From assembly GCA_964393615.1 (NCBI GenBank), contig CAYMUR010000064.1, positions 1 through 31,753 on the forward strand: DNA of 31,753 bases, given 5' to 3'. This DNA comes from CAYMUR01 sp964393615. GTDB lineage: Bacteria > Planctomycetota > Planctomycetia > Pirellulales > Pirellulaceae. This document shows, piece by piece, positions 7,266-16,008 of the stretch. Below the pieces are notes generated by a model. That model searched no databases, was not told the origin of the DNA, and saw nothing but the letters and a program-made list of their open reading frames with translations. Made by a program: the position numbers and the translations under genes. Numbering within the stretch: position 1 is the stretch's first letter; each line of letters starts with the position of its first letter.

Positions 7266-8768
7266 CTAAGTTTTGTCCTTTTTCGATAGAAATGCCTCAT
7301 GAATGATTTCAGTCAATTCGGAAGTGGTTGCGGTCAGACCCTGTATTTTCTTTTTGCCGAAAACGAAGGTAGGTAGTTTTTTGGCATGGTACTCCATGAG
7401 TTTGTGGTTTTCAGAAACCATGCGGCGGACGACTGGATGATTTTCCCCCCTTTTTAATGATTCCATTTCGATTCCAATGAGTTTGCTTGCATAACCCTTG
7501 GCTTCATTCAGGGGCGGAAGACGGTCTTGATCCGCCATCAAGTATTCGTGAAAAGCGGTAAACTTGGTCGCATCGAGATGCCATACCGCCAGTGCCAGCC
7601 ACGTGTAGTGACAGGAATAGGCGTGCATGGGTTGTTCCCTGATGACATTGTGGTTACACATCTGGCTGAGCGCGATGGGTCGGATCACCACCGCAAATTT
7701 TTGTTTTCCTAAATCATGTAACGCTTTGTGCAGTTGGTGATGTATCTTGCGGCAGTGTGGGCAGGTGTATGACATTAATTTTAAAATCAAGTGTTCGGCG
7801 TCAGGGTCTCCGTGTACTGGCAATTTGTCGACGTTCATTGGCGCAAGCCCGGGGATGAAGCGGACCATCCGATCTTCTGGCAGCACAGGTTTGAATGTTT
7901 CAATTCGGGTGTCAGGTAAGTTGTCCTTGTTCTCCGCACGTGCTGGCACATCTGCAGCCGCGGGAGCGATGGGCGGAGGGTCGCTTTTCGCAGGCAGGGC
8001 CGTCAAAGGTTTTTGTTCGGAATTGGCGGCAGTGGAAGGTGCCTGGGTAAAAACCATCTCTTCGACCGTGTAGGTTGAATGATCTGACATGATCTGTCCA
8101 AGGATCAGTGAAACGACACCGAATAATGTCATGATGCCCATGGTTCCCAGGTGTGAAGCCTGAAGCACTGTCGGTGGTGAGATGTGAACTTGCTGTTGAG
8201 ATTTAGTGCTCTTGGAATTGGGCAGACGTGGTGGACCAGGTTGTCGTCGAGTCTTCGGCATGCTTTTCCAAGTGATCGTGGCGATTACCAATCCACAAGC
8301 ATGTGTCAGCAGGCAATACAGGCAGAATTTTACAATCAGGATTTGGAGTATTAAAAACCAGATGCCTGACAAAGCAGCCACGGATGACAGGCAGCCAATT
8401 GTGATCCAGCCGATGAGCCAGATTTCCGGCCGCTTCGCCAGTGAAAACAGCCAACTTGTCAGAAAGATTCCTCCATAGATAAGCACTCCTCCCAGGCTTA
8501 TGGGCAGATTGAACCACTTGGACCATTGGCTTGACAGGACAGCATCACAATCAAAACCGGTCACGCTACAGCCAGCGACTGAATCACTTGAAAAAGACAT
8601 CCAGGTCAAGTAACTTGCCAATGCAATGGCCATGAGGGACAGCCCACGTGTCAGCCATAGCATCCACCAAGAGGGGATTAGCGCTGAACTTTTCTGGCGG
8701 GCACGTGGGTGGTTTGGCGCAGGCATAGATGGCTCATGACGAAAGTAAGATTCATGTTCATTGTACAC
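7266..8768 (-). CDS. VKOR-DsbA fusion: disulfide-bond formation membrane protein
   Basis: The N-terminal half is an integral-membrane vitamin K epoxide reductase homologue. It has four transmembrane helices (about residues 35-58, 88-110, 116-142, 146-166), loop cysteines C67 and C74, and the quinone-side redox pair FCLYC (C149, C152). A fifth hydrophobic segment (~207-227) and a Pro/Ala-rich linker lead to a DsbA-like thioredoxin domain from ~320, with the active site CPHC (336-339). VKOR takes electrons from the oxidase partner and passes them to quinone, so a fusion would oxidise exported cysteines on its own. At 500 residues it is long because of the linker. The GTG at 8768 follows AAAGGT at eight bases; the ATG at 8726 is an alternative. 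No redox partner gene is adjacent. Confidence 0.88.
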   Translation of the reverse strand: MYNEHESYFRHEPSMPAPNHPRARQKSSALIPSWWMLWLTRGLSLMAIALASYLTWMSFSSDSVAGCSVTGFDCDAVLSSQWSKWFNLPISLGGVLIYGGIFLTSWLFSLAKRPEIWLIGWITIGCLSSVAALSGIWFLILQILIVKFCLYCLLTHACGLVIATITWKSMPKTRRQPGPPRLPNSKSTKSQQQVHISPPTVLQASHLGTMGIMTLFGVVSLILGQIMSDHSTYTVEEMVFTQAPSTAANSEQKPLTALPAKSDPPPIAPAAADVPARAENKDNLPDTRIETFKPVLPEDRMVRFIPGLAPMNVDKLPVHGDPDAEHLILKLMSYTCPHCRKIHHQLHKALHDLGKQKFAVVIRPIALSQMCNHNVIREQPMHAYSCHYTWLALAVWHLDATKFTAFHEYLMADQDRLPPLNEAKGYASKLIGIEMESLKRGENHPVVRRMVSENHKLMEYHAKKLPTFVFGKKKIQGLTATTSELTEIIHEAFLSKKDKT

Positions 8769-9245
8769 TGAATATTACCTTTTCTATGCCGTTTGGGATG
8801 CAGCACGCACAAAAATTCTCCTTCTCGGTGAGTGCAGAATAATGGCCTGAGTCTCATTATATCGATAGGCTGCCAGATGAGGAAAATCGGGTGTGAGTTT
8901 GGCTGAAACTTGTTGTGTCCTGGTCTCAGGACCTTGCTTTGTATTATGATCATTCCGATTGCCAAAATGAGCATGATTGCTATAGCTGGTTCGTCAGCGA
9001 CCTTGCCCTAACGAAACGATTGAAAAATAGACAGACAATGAAACACGTGGGTGATCCGGTGTGGATGGACTTGTGGAACTCGCTGGTAAGTAACGATTTG
9101 TGCCAGGCGTAGCGTTTCGCTTATTTGGTCGAGAGAGACTTACGGAGAATCAGCTTTTAGTCCATTCTACATGGCCTAGGAGGGGGCAGTCGGTTCAACA
9201 CGGTTGCCATCCACGCTGGCGGAAAAGGTGCGCGAACTAGAGGGA
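8769..9245. other. Intergenic region upstream of the VKOR-DsbA gene
   Basis: About 480 bp between two minus-strand genes. It holds a candidate promoter for the VKOR-DsbA gene (8856-8861) and a perfect hairpin GTCCTG-GTCT-CAGGAC at 8917-8932 without a U-run. A plus-strand 65-codon ORF (8915-9112) is not recognisable and I do not call it a gene. Confidence 0.5.
8856..8861 (-). promoter_or_regulatory. Candidate -10 element for the VKOR-DsbA gene
   Basis: The minus strand reads TATAAT exactly, preceded by CGA. Transcription would start about 80 nt before the GTG at 8768. The region 17-18 bases upstream (TTTCCT/TTCCTC) is a poor -35 match, so this is only a candidate. Confidence 0.35.
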
Positions 9246-11087
9246 TTAGCGTTCAATATCGTATTCATCAATTTTGCGGTACAAGGTTGCGCGACCGATC
9301 CCAAGAAGCTTGGCGGCGGCGGGAACATTACCTTGACTTTGTGTCAGTGCTTCTTTAATCAATTTTTGTTCCCAAACAGCAATCCGCAGAGAATCTGTTT
9401 CCTCCATTCCGGCATCCCGCATGCCGAGGTCATGTGGCATGATTTGCTCGCCAGTGGCAAGGACGACCGCACTGTCGATTACATTGCGCAGTTGGCGAAC
9501 ATTGCCAGGCCAAGCATATTGGAGCATTTTTTTGCGAGCGGCGGGAGCCAATCCCAATGACGTTTGTCCATGTTGTACCTTAAAATGTTCCAGAAAATAA
9601 TCGATCAACAAACCGATGTCATCACCGCGATCACGCAACGGTGGAATATATAACTCGAAGACACTCAGTCGGTAGAAAAGGTCTTCTCGAAAAAGTTTTT
9701 CGCGTACCAGCTCACTCAAATCTCGATTGGTGGCGGCGATCACTCTCACATCGACGTGGATTTCTTCCGTACTGCCGACGGGTAGAAACGGGTGTCCTTC
9801 GAGAATCCGTAACAGTTTAGCTTGGCCTGCCAGTGTTAGTTCACCGACTTCGTCTAAAAATAATGTGCCCGCATCTGCTTGTTGGAACCAACCTGCGTGA
9901 GTATTGTCAGCCCCTGTAAAGGCTCCTTTTTTGTGTCCGAACAACTGACTTTCCCTCAAATCTGCTGGCAATGCGGCGCAGTTGACTGACAGCATTGGTC
10001 TGTCCGCACGTGCGCTGCTTTTGTGGACGGCGTCAGCCACGAGTTCTTTGCCAGACCCACTTTCTCCACGAATCAGCACACAGCTGGTGGCCAGTGCCAC
10101 ACGTGCAATTTTTGATTGTAAGTCCTGCATCGGTTTGCTTTCGCCAACCAATTTGTTGGCCTGGGCAGAATTGTTTACCAATCGTTGATGATCAGCCTGC
10201 AAGGTTGCCTGCCTGCGAGCGCTAACGAGAGAAGCCACGAGTACGTTGGCAGCCGAGATGGAGAAATCAAAGTCAGCTTGAGAAAACCGGCCTCGTTCCA
10301 GGTAGATGTGAATCGCGCCCAGAGTTGTCTTGTCCTGGCTCAATGGAACGCAAACTGCATCGGCGAAATGTTCCAGGGTGTCATCCGTTCCTGGTGCTTC
10401 TTCTGCCAGCCATACCGCATGCCGATGATGACACACTTTTTTAGTCAGTGTGTCGCTCAATGCGACGTTATCCCCTGCCGTTGATGGGGGTACCAATTGT
10501 TTTAGTTTTAGTGCGCCTTCATCGTTCAACCAGAGAAAGCCAACCAGGCTGGCATGCATGCGTTCAGAAATGAGTTCGAGCGCAATGCGCACCACATCAT
10601 CCGGGTCATCACACCGCAACAATTGAAGACTTAACTGGTACAACAACAGTAGATCCCGTGTATGCTGAGAGGCATCAAGATCATGCCAGGCAGTCAGTTC
10701 TTTCTTGTTTTCATGGACTGGTGTATCCCTAATGATCGTTTGGTTCATGCTGCTGCTGGTCAGTGAACCTTTGGTAGGTGGCTGGTCGGCGATTTGGAAT
10801 ACAAACTCCGTAGAACCGATCCGCACGATGGTTCCATTTACCAGGCGCGCTTCGCTTGTTTTCTTTCCATCGACAAATGCTCCGTTACGGCTTTCAGAAT
10901 CACGGAACCACCATCCATCTTCTTCCTGGATTATAATTGCATGTACACGTGAACAGAGAGGGTCGTTGACGACGATATCGCATTCGTGGTCACGACCCAT
11001 TCGATTTTTGTCAGTAAGATCTAACAAAAAGAATTGGCCGACACTATTGCCGGAAGTAATCGTTAGATAAGGATAAACCGCAGTCAT
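9246..11087 (-). CDS. FHA-GAF-AAA+-Fis sigma54-dependent transcription activator
   Basis: The protein has 613 residues and four modules. Residues ~1-100 are an FHA domain (MGRDHECDIVVND, SRVHA, RNGAFVDG), which binds phosphothreonine. Residues ~140-290 are a GAF-like sensor. Residues ~313-550 are the sigma54-activator AAA+ domain, with Walker A GESGSGKE (341-348), an intact GAFTGA sigma54-contact loop (388-393) and Walker B GTLFLDE (407-413). Residues ~570-613 are a Fis-type helix-turn-helix (GNVPAAAKLLGIGRATLYRKI). Every motif needed to remodel the sigma54 holoenzyme is present. There is no receiver domain, so the input is probably Ser/Thr phosphorylation read by FHA plus a small-molecule or redox signal via GAF. 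It is divergent from the cbiX-type gene with ~90 bp between; targets are unknown. Confidence 0.92.
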   Translation of the reverse strand: MTAVYPYLTITSGNSVGQFFLLDLTDKNRMGRDHECDIVVNDPLCSRVHAIIIQEEDGWWFRDSESRNGAFVDGKKTSEARLVNGTIVRIGSTEFVFQIADQPPTKGSLTSSSMNQTIIRDTPVHENKKELTAWHDLDASQHTRDLLLLYQLSLQLLRCDDPDDVVRIALELISERMHASLVGFLWLNDEGALKLKQLVPPSTAGDNVALSDTLTKKVCHHRHAVWLAEEAPGTDDTLEHFADAVCVPLSQDKTTLGAIHIYLERGRFSQADFDFSISAANVLVASLVSARRQATLQADHQRLVNNSAQANKLVGESKPMQDLQSKIARVALATSCVLIRGESGSGKELVADAVHKSSARADRPMLSVNCAALPADLRESQLFGHKKGAFTGADNTHAGWFQQADAGTLFLDEVGELTLAGQAKLLRILEGHPFLPVGSTEEIHVDVRVIAATNRDLSELVREKLFREDLFYRLSVFELYIPPLRDRGDDIGLLIDYFLEHFKVQHGQTSLGLAPAARKKMLQYAWPGNVRQLRNVIDSAVVLATGEQIMPHDLGMRDAGMEETDSLRIAVWEQKLIKEALTQSQGNVPAAAKLLGIGRATLYRKIDEYDIER

Positions 11088-11177
11088 GGCATTTCAGCCG
11101 TAGGAATTTTATCAACCTCTCCAGTATAATGATTTCTGCAGTCGGCGTGTAGCGCATTGAAATATCCGGAAAATCAT

Positions 11178-11978
11178 ATGTTCACGACTGGTGATATGAC
11201 GGGACTCTTGCTGGTTGGCCACGGTACGCGCGATCGCATTGGCCGGTCCGAGTTTTTTCAGGTTTGTGAGTTGGTTGCCCAACGTGTGGAAATTCCAGTA
11301 AGACCCTGCTTTCTCGAATTGGCCGATCCGACGATTGAACAGGCAGTCGAAGAACTGTTAGCTTATGGTGTCAATCGAATACTTGTTGTGCCCTTGCTGT
11401 TGTTTGCCGCCGGTCATGTGAAACGCGATATTCCTACTGCTGTACAGGCTGCTGTACGAGGCCGAGTACAAATTCAGCAAGCAGCGCAGCTTGGATGCCA
11501 TCCCAGTTTGGTGCAACTTTCCGCCATTCGCTTTCGCGAAGCCGCAGACCGACTCAAATATCCACCGAGTTGTACTGTTTCTGTGCTCGTGGGCCGTGGT
11601 AGCCGTGATCCCTCTGCCACGGCAGATATGGCGCGTTTTGTCGGCCTGAGACAGGAATTTGTTGAAGCCAGGAGAACGCTACATGGGTTTATCGCCATGG
11701 CCTCTCCTTCCATCGAAGAGGTGCTGCAGCATACTGGAAATAACACTTCGAGTCCAATCATTGTACAACCTCATCTCTTGTTTCACGGAGAGTTGTCCAT
11801 GCAGACAGATGAACTCGTGAAGGGTTTTCAACGTATTAATTCAAGTCGATTGTGGCAGATTGCAGGATATCTTGGTGTACACACGCTCCTGGTGGAGGCA
11901 ATCGTGGACCGAATTAACGAAATGAAAAGTGGCCCGACGGAAGTTTCCGAGGGGAAGTCGGCCAGCGAACAGTCATAA
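11178..11978 (+). CDS. cbiX: CbiX-type sirohydrochlorin chelatase, two-domain form
   Basis: CbiX/SirB enzymes insert cobalt or iron into sirohydrochlorin for cobalamin or siroheme. The first half has the metal-binding motif LLLVGHGTRD (His15) and the second catalytic histidine in FAAGHVKRDIP (His80). The second half repeats the fold (VLVGRGSRD, then VQPHLLFHGELSMQ), but the first histidine is replaced by Arg (GRG for GHG). The second site is therefore probably altered or structural. The ATG at 11178 follows GGAAAA at a good distance; a TTG at 11157 is less likely. Length is 266 residues, typical of the long form. No other cobalamin or siroheme genes are adjacent, so the metal cannot be assigned. 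Confidence 0.85.
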   Translation: MFTTGDMTGLLLVGHGTRDRIGRSEFFQVCELVAQRVEIPVRPCFLELADPTIEQAVEELLAYGVNRILVVPLLLFAAGHVKRDIPTAVQAAVRGRVQIQQAAQLGCHPSLVQLSAIRFREAADRLKYPPSCTVSVLVGRGSRDPSATADMARFVGLRQEFVEARRTLHGFIAMASPSIEEVLQHTGNNTSSPIIVQPHLLFHGELSMQTDELVKGFQRINSSRLWQIAGYLGVHTLLVEAIVDRINEMKSGPTEVSEGKSASEQS

Positions 11979-12311
11979 GCCATTACTTCCAGCGAACATG
12001 TCCGGGTTGTCTACAAACGATTTTCGCCGAAAAGAAGCTTTTCTTGCTGGAAGGGATAGTCGGAATGCAAGTCGATTTGTTCAGGTGATGGTTAGACTTA
12101 CGCGGTTAGCGGCGTGCTGGGAAATGCCTGCTATCAAAGGAAGATTTGTATCCCGTAAATTTTGAATGCATATCTGACTGTTGAACTGTGATCTGTCTTT
12201 GTTGGTCGATCTTGTCATAACTCTACATTCCGGCTACCATTTCCCTAAGCTGGGATAAATTAGGTAAGATACGCGACATAAGAGCGTTTGTCTTTTCCAC
12301 AGGGATCTAAC
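11979..12311. other. Intergenic region upstream of the S41 protease gene
   Basis: About 330 bp with no convincing gene. It holds the candidate promoter at 12212-12240. I found no riboswitch-like or tRNA-like structure. Confidence 0.5.
12212..12240 (+). promoter_or_regulatory. Candidate sigma70-type promoter of the S41 protease gene
   Basis: TTGTCA (12212-12217) and TACCAT (12235-12240) are separated by 17 bases, matching five and four positions of the -35 and -10 consensus. Transcription would begin near 12247, leaving a ~65-nt leader before the ATG at 12312. Confidence 0.35.
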
Positions 12312-14579
12312 ATGCAATTATTTTTCCATTCTGACCGGGCTGTTGTTTCAAGCTTTCGAACTCCTGTTTTCGGTTGCGCCGTCACCTTCTTAGGGTGGAT
12401 GTGTGCCACCTTTTTGCTGGCCGGTGATCCGTCGCTGAATCCTAATGCACTCGAAGTGGGAGCAGTTCGCTTGGCGGAGGACGCATCGAGTGCTACGACG
12501 CGGAATTCGGAAAACAGCGATTCCAACTCTTCGTCTCAAGATTCTACGGCGAACTCGCCTGGGGCAGGTACAAACGGCCTCGTGTCCGAGTTACCGCCGA
12601 TTAAGCTGAAAGGTCCGTCCGCCAAAGATCGCCATATCACACGGGTGGTGGCATTGTTGGTCCGTCAGCAGCATTTGCTCAATGATCCATTAGACGACGA
12701 CCATGCTCGTCGAGGATTGGAAAACTATCTCAATGCGTTGGATGCCGTAAAAGTTTATTTTTATCAATCGGACGTGGATGAGTTTCGGTCTTACCAGGAT
12801 CAATTGGATGATTATCTGAAACGAGGTGACATTCGTTTTGCCTATACGGTTTTCAACCGTTTTTTAGAACGGGTCCACGAGCGTGTTATGTGGGTAGAGG
12901 AACTGTTAGCCATGGAACATGACTTTGCTATTGATGAAGAGATCATCAAAGATCCTGACGCAGCTCGTTATCCGACCTCGGAGGAGGAGGCACGTGATCT
13001 GTGGCGACGTCGCATCAAGTACGACTTGTTGCAACTTAAAGCAGATGAATCGACAGACGATCCGGTAGAGCGTCTCGGTAGACGATACACGAGTTTTCTA
13101 AAACGGATGCGACAAACCAACTCGGACGATCTGTTGGAGATGTATCTCACTGCGATGACGACGGGCTTCGATCCGCATACTACTTTCATGTCGGCATCGA
13201 CGTTGGAAAATTTTCACATCACAATGCAATTGGAGCTGGAAGGGATAGGGGCTGCACTAACGATCACTGACGGATTTACGGTTGTCAGTGAAGTCATTCC
13301 AGGTGGCGCAGCCGATAAACATGGAAAGCTAGTGTCGGACGAAAAACTGGCAGCAGAGGATCGTATCGTCAGCGTTGGCCAGGACCGTGAAGGTGAGATG
13401 GTAGATGTCATCGATATGAAATTGGGAGATGTTGTCCATTTGATCCGTGGCCGTGCCGGTACGGTTGTTCGTTTGGGGGTTCAGTCTGCGGGGAGAGGCG
13501 ACACTAAAATCTACACGATCACCCGTGCCAAGATAGAGCTGAAAGACAAGGAAGCACGTTCTGTCACTTTTACAGATGGCCAGAAACCAGATGGCAGTCC
13601 GTACCGAATCGGAACGATTGTGTTGCCCAGTTTCTATATGGACATGTCAAAATCTCGAGATCGCCTGAGCTATAAGAGTACAACACGAGATGTGCGACGG
13701 ATTTTGGACCAGTTTCGCCAAGATAAAGTAGATGCTGTGATTCTCGACTTGCGCAGGAACGGCGGGGGCAGCTTGACGGAAGCGATCGGGCTGACCGGCC
13801 TGTTTATCGATCGAGGACCGGTCGTTCAGGTGAAAGATTCAGCCGGCAACGTTCAACATTATGATGATCTCGATTTTGGCATGGCATGGCAGGGTCCATT
13901 GGTCGTACTGACCAGTAAATTTAGCGCCAGTGCCAGCGAGATTTTTGCGGGTGCTATCCAGGATTACCGACGTGGCATTATTGTGGGGGATTCTGCCACG
14001 CACGGAAAAGGGACCGTGCAAAGCTTGTTGGAGTTGGGGCCAAAAATGTTTCCGGTACCCAACCCGCAAAATTGTGGTGCACTAAAAATCACCATGCAGC
14101 AGTTTTATCGTCCCAATGGGGACAGTACCCAAAAACGAGGTGTGTTAGCTGACATTGTGTTACCGCGGATCACAGATCATTTTGATATCGCTGAATCCGA
14201 CTTGGACTATGCTCTGGAATTTGACCGTGTCATTGCAACGGAACACGACAAGTATGATATGGTCACGGAAACCTTGCTTAAGCAGGTGCGAGAATCTTCG
14301 GCGGCCCGCCGTAGTGAATCGGAAGACTTCAAGAAAGCCATTACCCGTATTGAGCGTTACCTGGAACAAAAACAGCAACCATCCGTACCACTGAATGAAG
14401 AAAAGTTCATGGCACGAATTACCAAGTTTGAAGAAGAAGAAGAGGAAGAAGAAAAAGAAGAGGAGACAGAGGACACTGATTTACCGGTAGAACGCGACTA
14501 CTACTTCGAAGAAGTTCTTGATATTACGGTGGACTACATCCAGGGTTTAAAGAGTGACCGTGTCGCACGACGGTTTTGA
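12312..14579 (+). CDS. Exported S41-family C-terminal (tail-specific) processing protease
   Basis: A Prc/CtpA-type serine protease of about 755 residues. A hydrophobic segment near residues 15-35 (VFGCAVTFLGWMCATFLLAG) looks like a signal peptide or anchor. An alpha-helical tail-specific-protease N-terminal domain follows (~95-290), then a PDZ domain (VVSEVIPGGAADKHG), then the S41 core with LDLRRNGGGSLTEAIGLTG, SASASEIFAGA and HGKGTVQ. By alignment with E. coli Prc the nucleophile is Ser540 and the general base Lys566; both are present. The C-terminus has a run of acidic residues (EEEEEEEEKEEE) before a short conserved-looking end. The ATG at 12312 has AGGG seven bases upstream; an in-frame TTG at 12288 is less likely. 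Likely role: periplasmic quality control or maturation of envelope proteins. Confidence 0.9.
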   Translation: MQLFFHSDRAVVSSFRTPVFGCAVTFLGWMCATFLLAGDPSLNPNALEVGAVRLAEDASSATTRNSENSDSNSSSQDSTANSPGAGTNGLVSELPPIKLKGPSAKDRHITRVVALLVRQQHLLNDPLDDDHARRGLENYLNALDAVKVYFYQSDVDEFRSYQDQLDDYLKRGDIRFAYTVFNRFLERVHERVMWVEELLAMEHDFAIDEEIIKDPDAARYPTSEEEARDLWRRRIKYDLLQLKADESTDDPVERLGRRYTSFLKRMRQTNSDDLLEMYLTAMTTGFDPHTTFMSASTLENFHITMQLELEGIGAALTITDGFTVVSEVIPGGAADKHGKLVSDEKLAAEDRIVSVGQDREGEMVDVIDMKLGDVVHLIRGRAGTVVRLGVQSAGRGDTKIYTITRAKIELKDKEARSVTFTDGQKPDGSPYRIGTIVLPSFYMDMSKSRDRLSYKSTTRDVRRILDQFRQDKVDAVILDLRRNGGGSLTEAIGLTGLFIDRGPVVQVKDSAGNVQHYDDLDFGMAWQGPLVVLTSKFSASASEIFAGAIQDYRRGIIVGDSATHGKGTVQSLLELGPKMFPVPNPQNCGALKITMQQFYRPNGDSTQKRGVLADIVLPRITDHFDIAESDLDYALEFDRVIATEHDKYDMVTETLLKQVRESSAARRSESEDFKKAITRIERYLEQKQQPSVPLNEEKFMARITKFEEEEEEEEKEEETEDTDLPVERDYYFEEVLDITVDYIQGLKSDRVARRF

Positions 14580-14660
14580 GTTCCCTTGAAAACAAAGTGT
14601 AGGTAAGTACTTTTGTTGAGTCTGTCCACGTTGCAATTTGCGCGCCTCGACTTGTCGGTT

Positions 14661-15488
14661 TCAATGGAACGATAATTTTAGTCCATCAAATGCCAATTTC
14701 ATGTGTTTTGGCAATTGTGCGTTAGTCGTGGTGTGGTCTAATTCATGGCCGATGTGTGTGAAATATGTTTGGCGGGCCTGGATTTGTTCGGCCATAGTTA
14801 CGGCCTCATCAAGACTGAAATGTGTTGGATGGGGACGTGGTCGTAAAGCATCCAGAATTAATACGTCGAGATTGCGTAAAAGCTGCAGACTTTTGGCTGG
14901 AATCTCATTGGTGTCCGTGCAGTAGGCGATGTTGCCAAAACGAAATCCGAGTACTTGAAAACGAGGGCCGTGCAACAGTCGTATCGGAGTAACCAGGCTG
15001 CCGAGGACGTTACACGGTTGTTCGTCGATGCGATGAAAACGCAGCTGTGGAACAGCGCCTGGATGAGTTAAAGTGTGATTGGTGAAGGCATAGTCAAAGG
15101 AATGTCGAATTCGTTTTTCGACTCGCTCTTCACAATAGAGTGGCACTGGGTGACCCAGGTGAAACGGCATGATCCGTAAATCATCCAGGCCGAATAAATG
15201 GTCAGCGTGTTCGTGTGTATACAGGACAGCATGAACCAGGCCAATGTTTTCACGCAGCAGTTGCATCCGCAAATCGGGAGTCGTGTCGACTAATAAGGTG
15301 CCTTCTGGCATTCCTAGTACTATGGAGCAGCGAGTTCGTTGGTTTTTCGGGTCAGAACTGGTGCAGACATCGCACCCACAGCCGATTGTGGGAACACCGA
15401 CCGATGTTCCCGTACCCAGGAAAATAAGCTGGTTGGGAGATGGGACGGTCTGATTTGACGTGGAACGATTAGGCCGTGTGGTCGACAT
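14661..15488 (-). CDS. MBL-fold metallo-hydrolase, PhnP-like
   Basis: A metallo-beta-lactamase-fold protein of 275 residues. It starts LIFLGTGTSVGVPTIGCGCDVC; cysteines 37, 39 and 42 match the structural zinc site known from PhnP phosphodiesterase. The di-metal motif THEHADH is at 91-97 (His92, His94, Asp96, His97), followed by FGLDDLR. Further ligands are likely at YCTDTNEIP and FTHIGHELDH. Relatives hydrolyse cyclic phosphodiesters or, in the same broader family, nucleic-acid substrates. No phosphonate genes lie nearby, so the substrate is open. The ATG at 15488 is the natural start. It converges on the S41 protease gene with an 81-nt gap that includes an imperfect AACAAAGT/ACTTTTGTT inverted repeat. 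Confidence 0.85.
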   Translation of the reverse strand: MSTTRPNRSTSNQTVPSPNQLIFLGTGTSVGVPTIGCGCDVCTSSDPKNQRTRCSIVLGMPEGTLLVDTTPDLRMQLLRENIGLVHAVLYTHEHADHLFGLDDLRIMPFHLGHPVPLYCEERVEKRIRHSFDYAFTNHTLTHPGAVPQLRFHRIDEQPCNVLGSLVTPIRLLHGPRFQVLGFRFGNIAYCTDTNEIPAKSLQLLRNLDVLILDALRPRPHPTHFSLDEAVTMAEQIQARQTYFTHIGHELDHTTTNAQLPKHMKLAFDGLKLSFH

Positions 15489-16008
15489 TTTAGATCATCA
15501 AACAACGTTTAAAGTTGACTAAACCATGGCTGCAAATTCACCTGCCCATTTTTTTGAGACTGGAATTCGAACACAACGCGACAGCCTTGTTGTGCTTCGA
15601 CCAGAGAGGTAAACACCGTCCGGTCCATTCAATCGTAGCTGGCTGTGGTTACTGTCTCAAGTTCCCTAAGATACTTTGGATTTGCTGTTGACGCGAGTCG
15701 GTGATCTGAAAGTGCTTGGGAACCAATTTTCTATTACTAGTTATTGATTTGCGAATTAAACAGAAGGTATTCAAAACAGGCTCTCCCTATGACTCGGTGT
15801 CCGGCCAATGCTGGCCAAATAAAGTACTCTGACGGTGGTAGGCAAAACGCAGTTGACCATGTCCGTTGACCGTTATAAGCTATGGTATGACATGTATTTA
15901 GATTGTGTGCCCTTGTTTGTCTTGCAGCGGCATACGTCATGCTTTGCACGTTCTTCTATATTTCAACCAGTTTCTACACCACTTGCGCCTCTCATCGAAT
16001 AATCTTTC
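15489..16008. other. Divergent intergenic region between the MBL gene and secA
   Basis: About 520 bp, expected to carry promoters in both directions. On the plus strand TTGACC (15853-15858) and TATAAG (15874-15879) are 15 bases apart, a sub-optimal promoter for secA. A GGCCA-ATGC-TGGCC hairpin lies at 15803-15816. No gene is supported. Confidence 0.5.

Noticed and set aside
8917..8932. Perfect hairpin as an intrinsic terminator
   Set aside because: No U-run on either strand and no gene ending close to it in the right orientation.
14431..14470. GAA/GAG-rich run as a DNA repeat element
   Set aside because: It is simply the Glu-rich tail of the S41 protease and is in frame.
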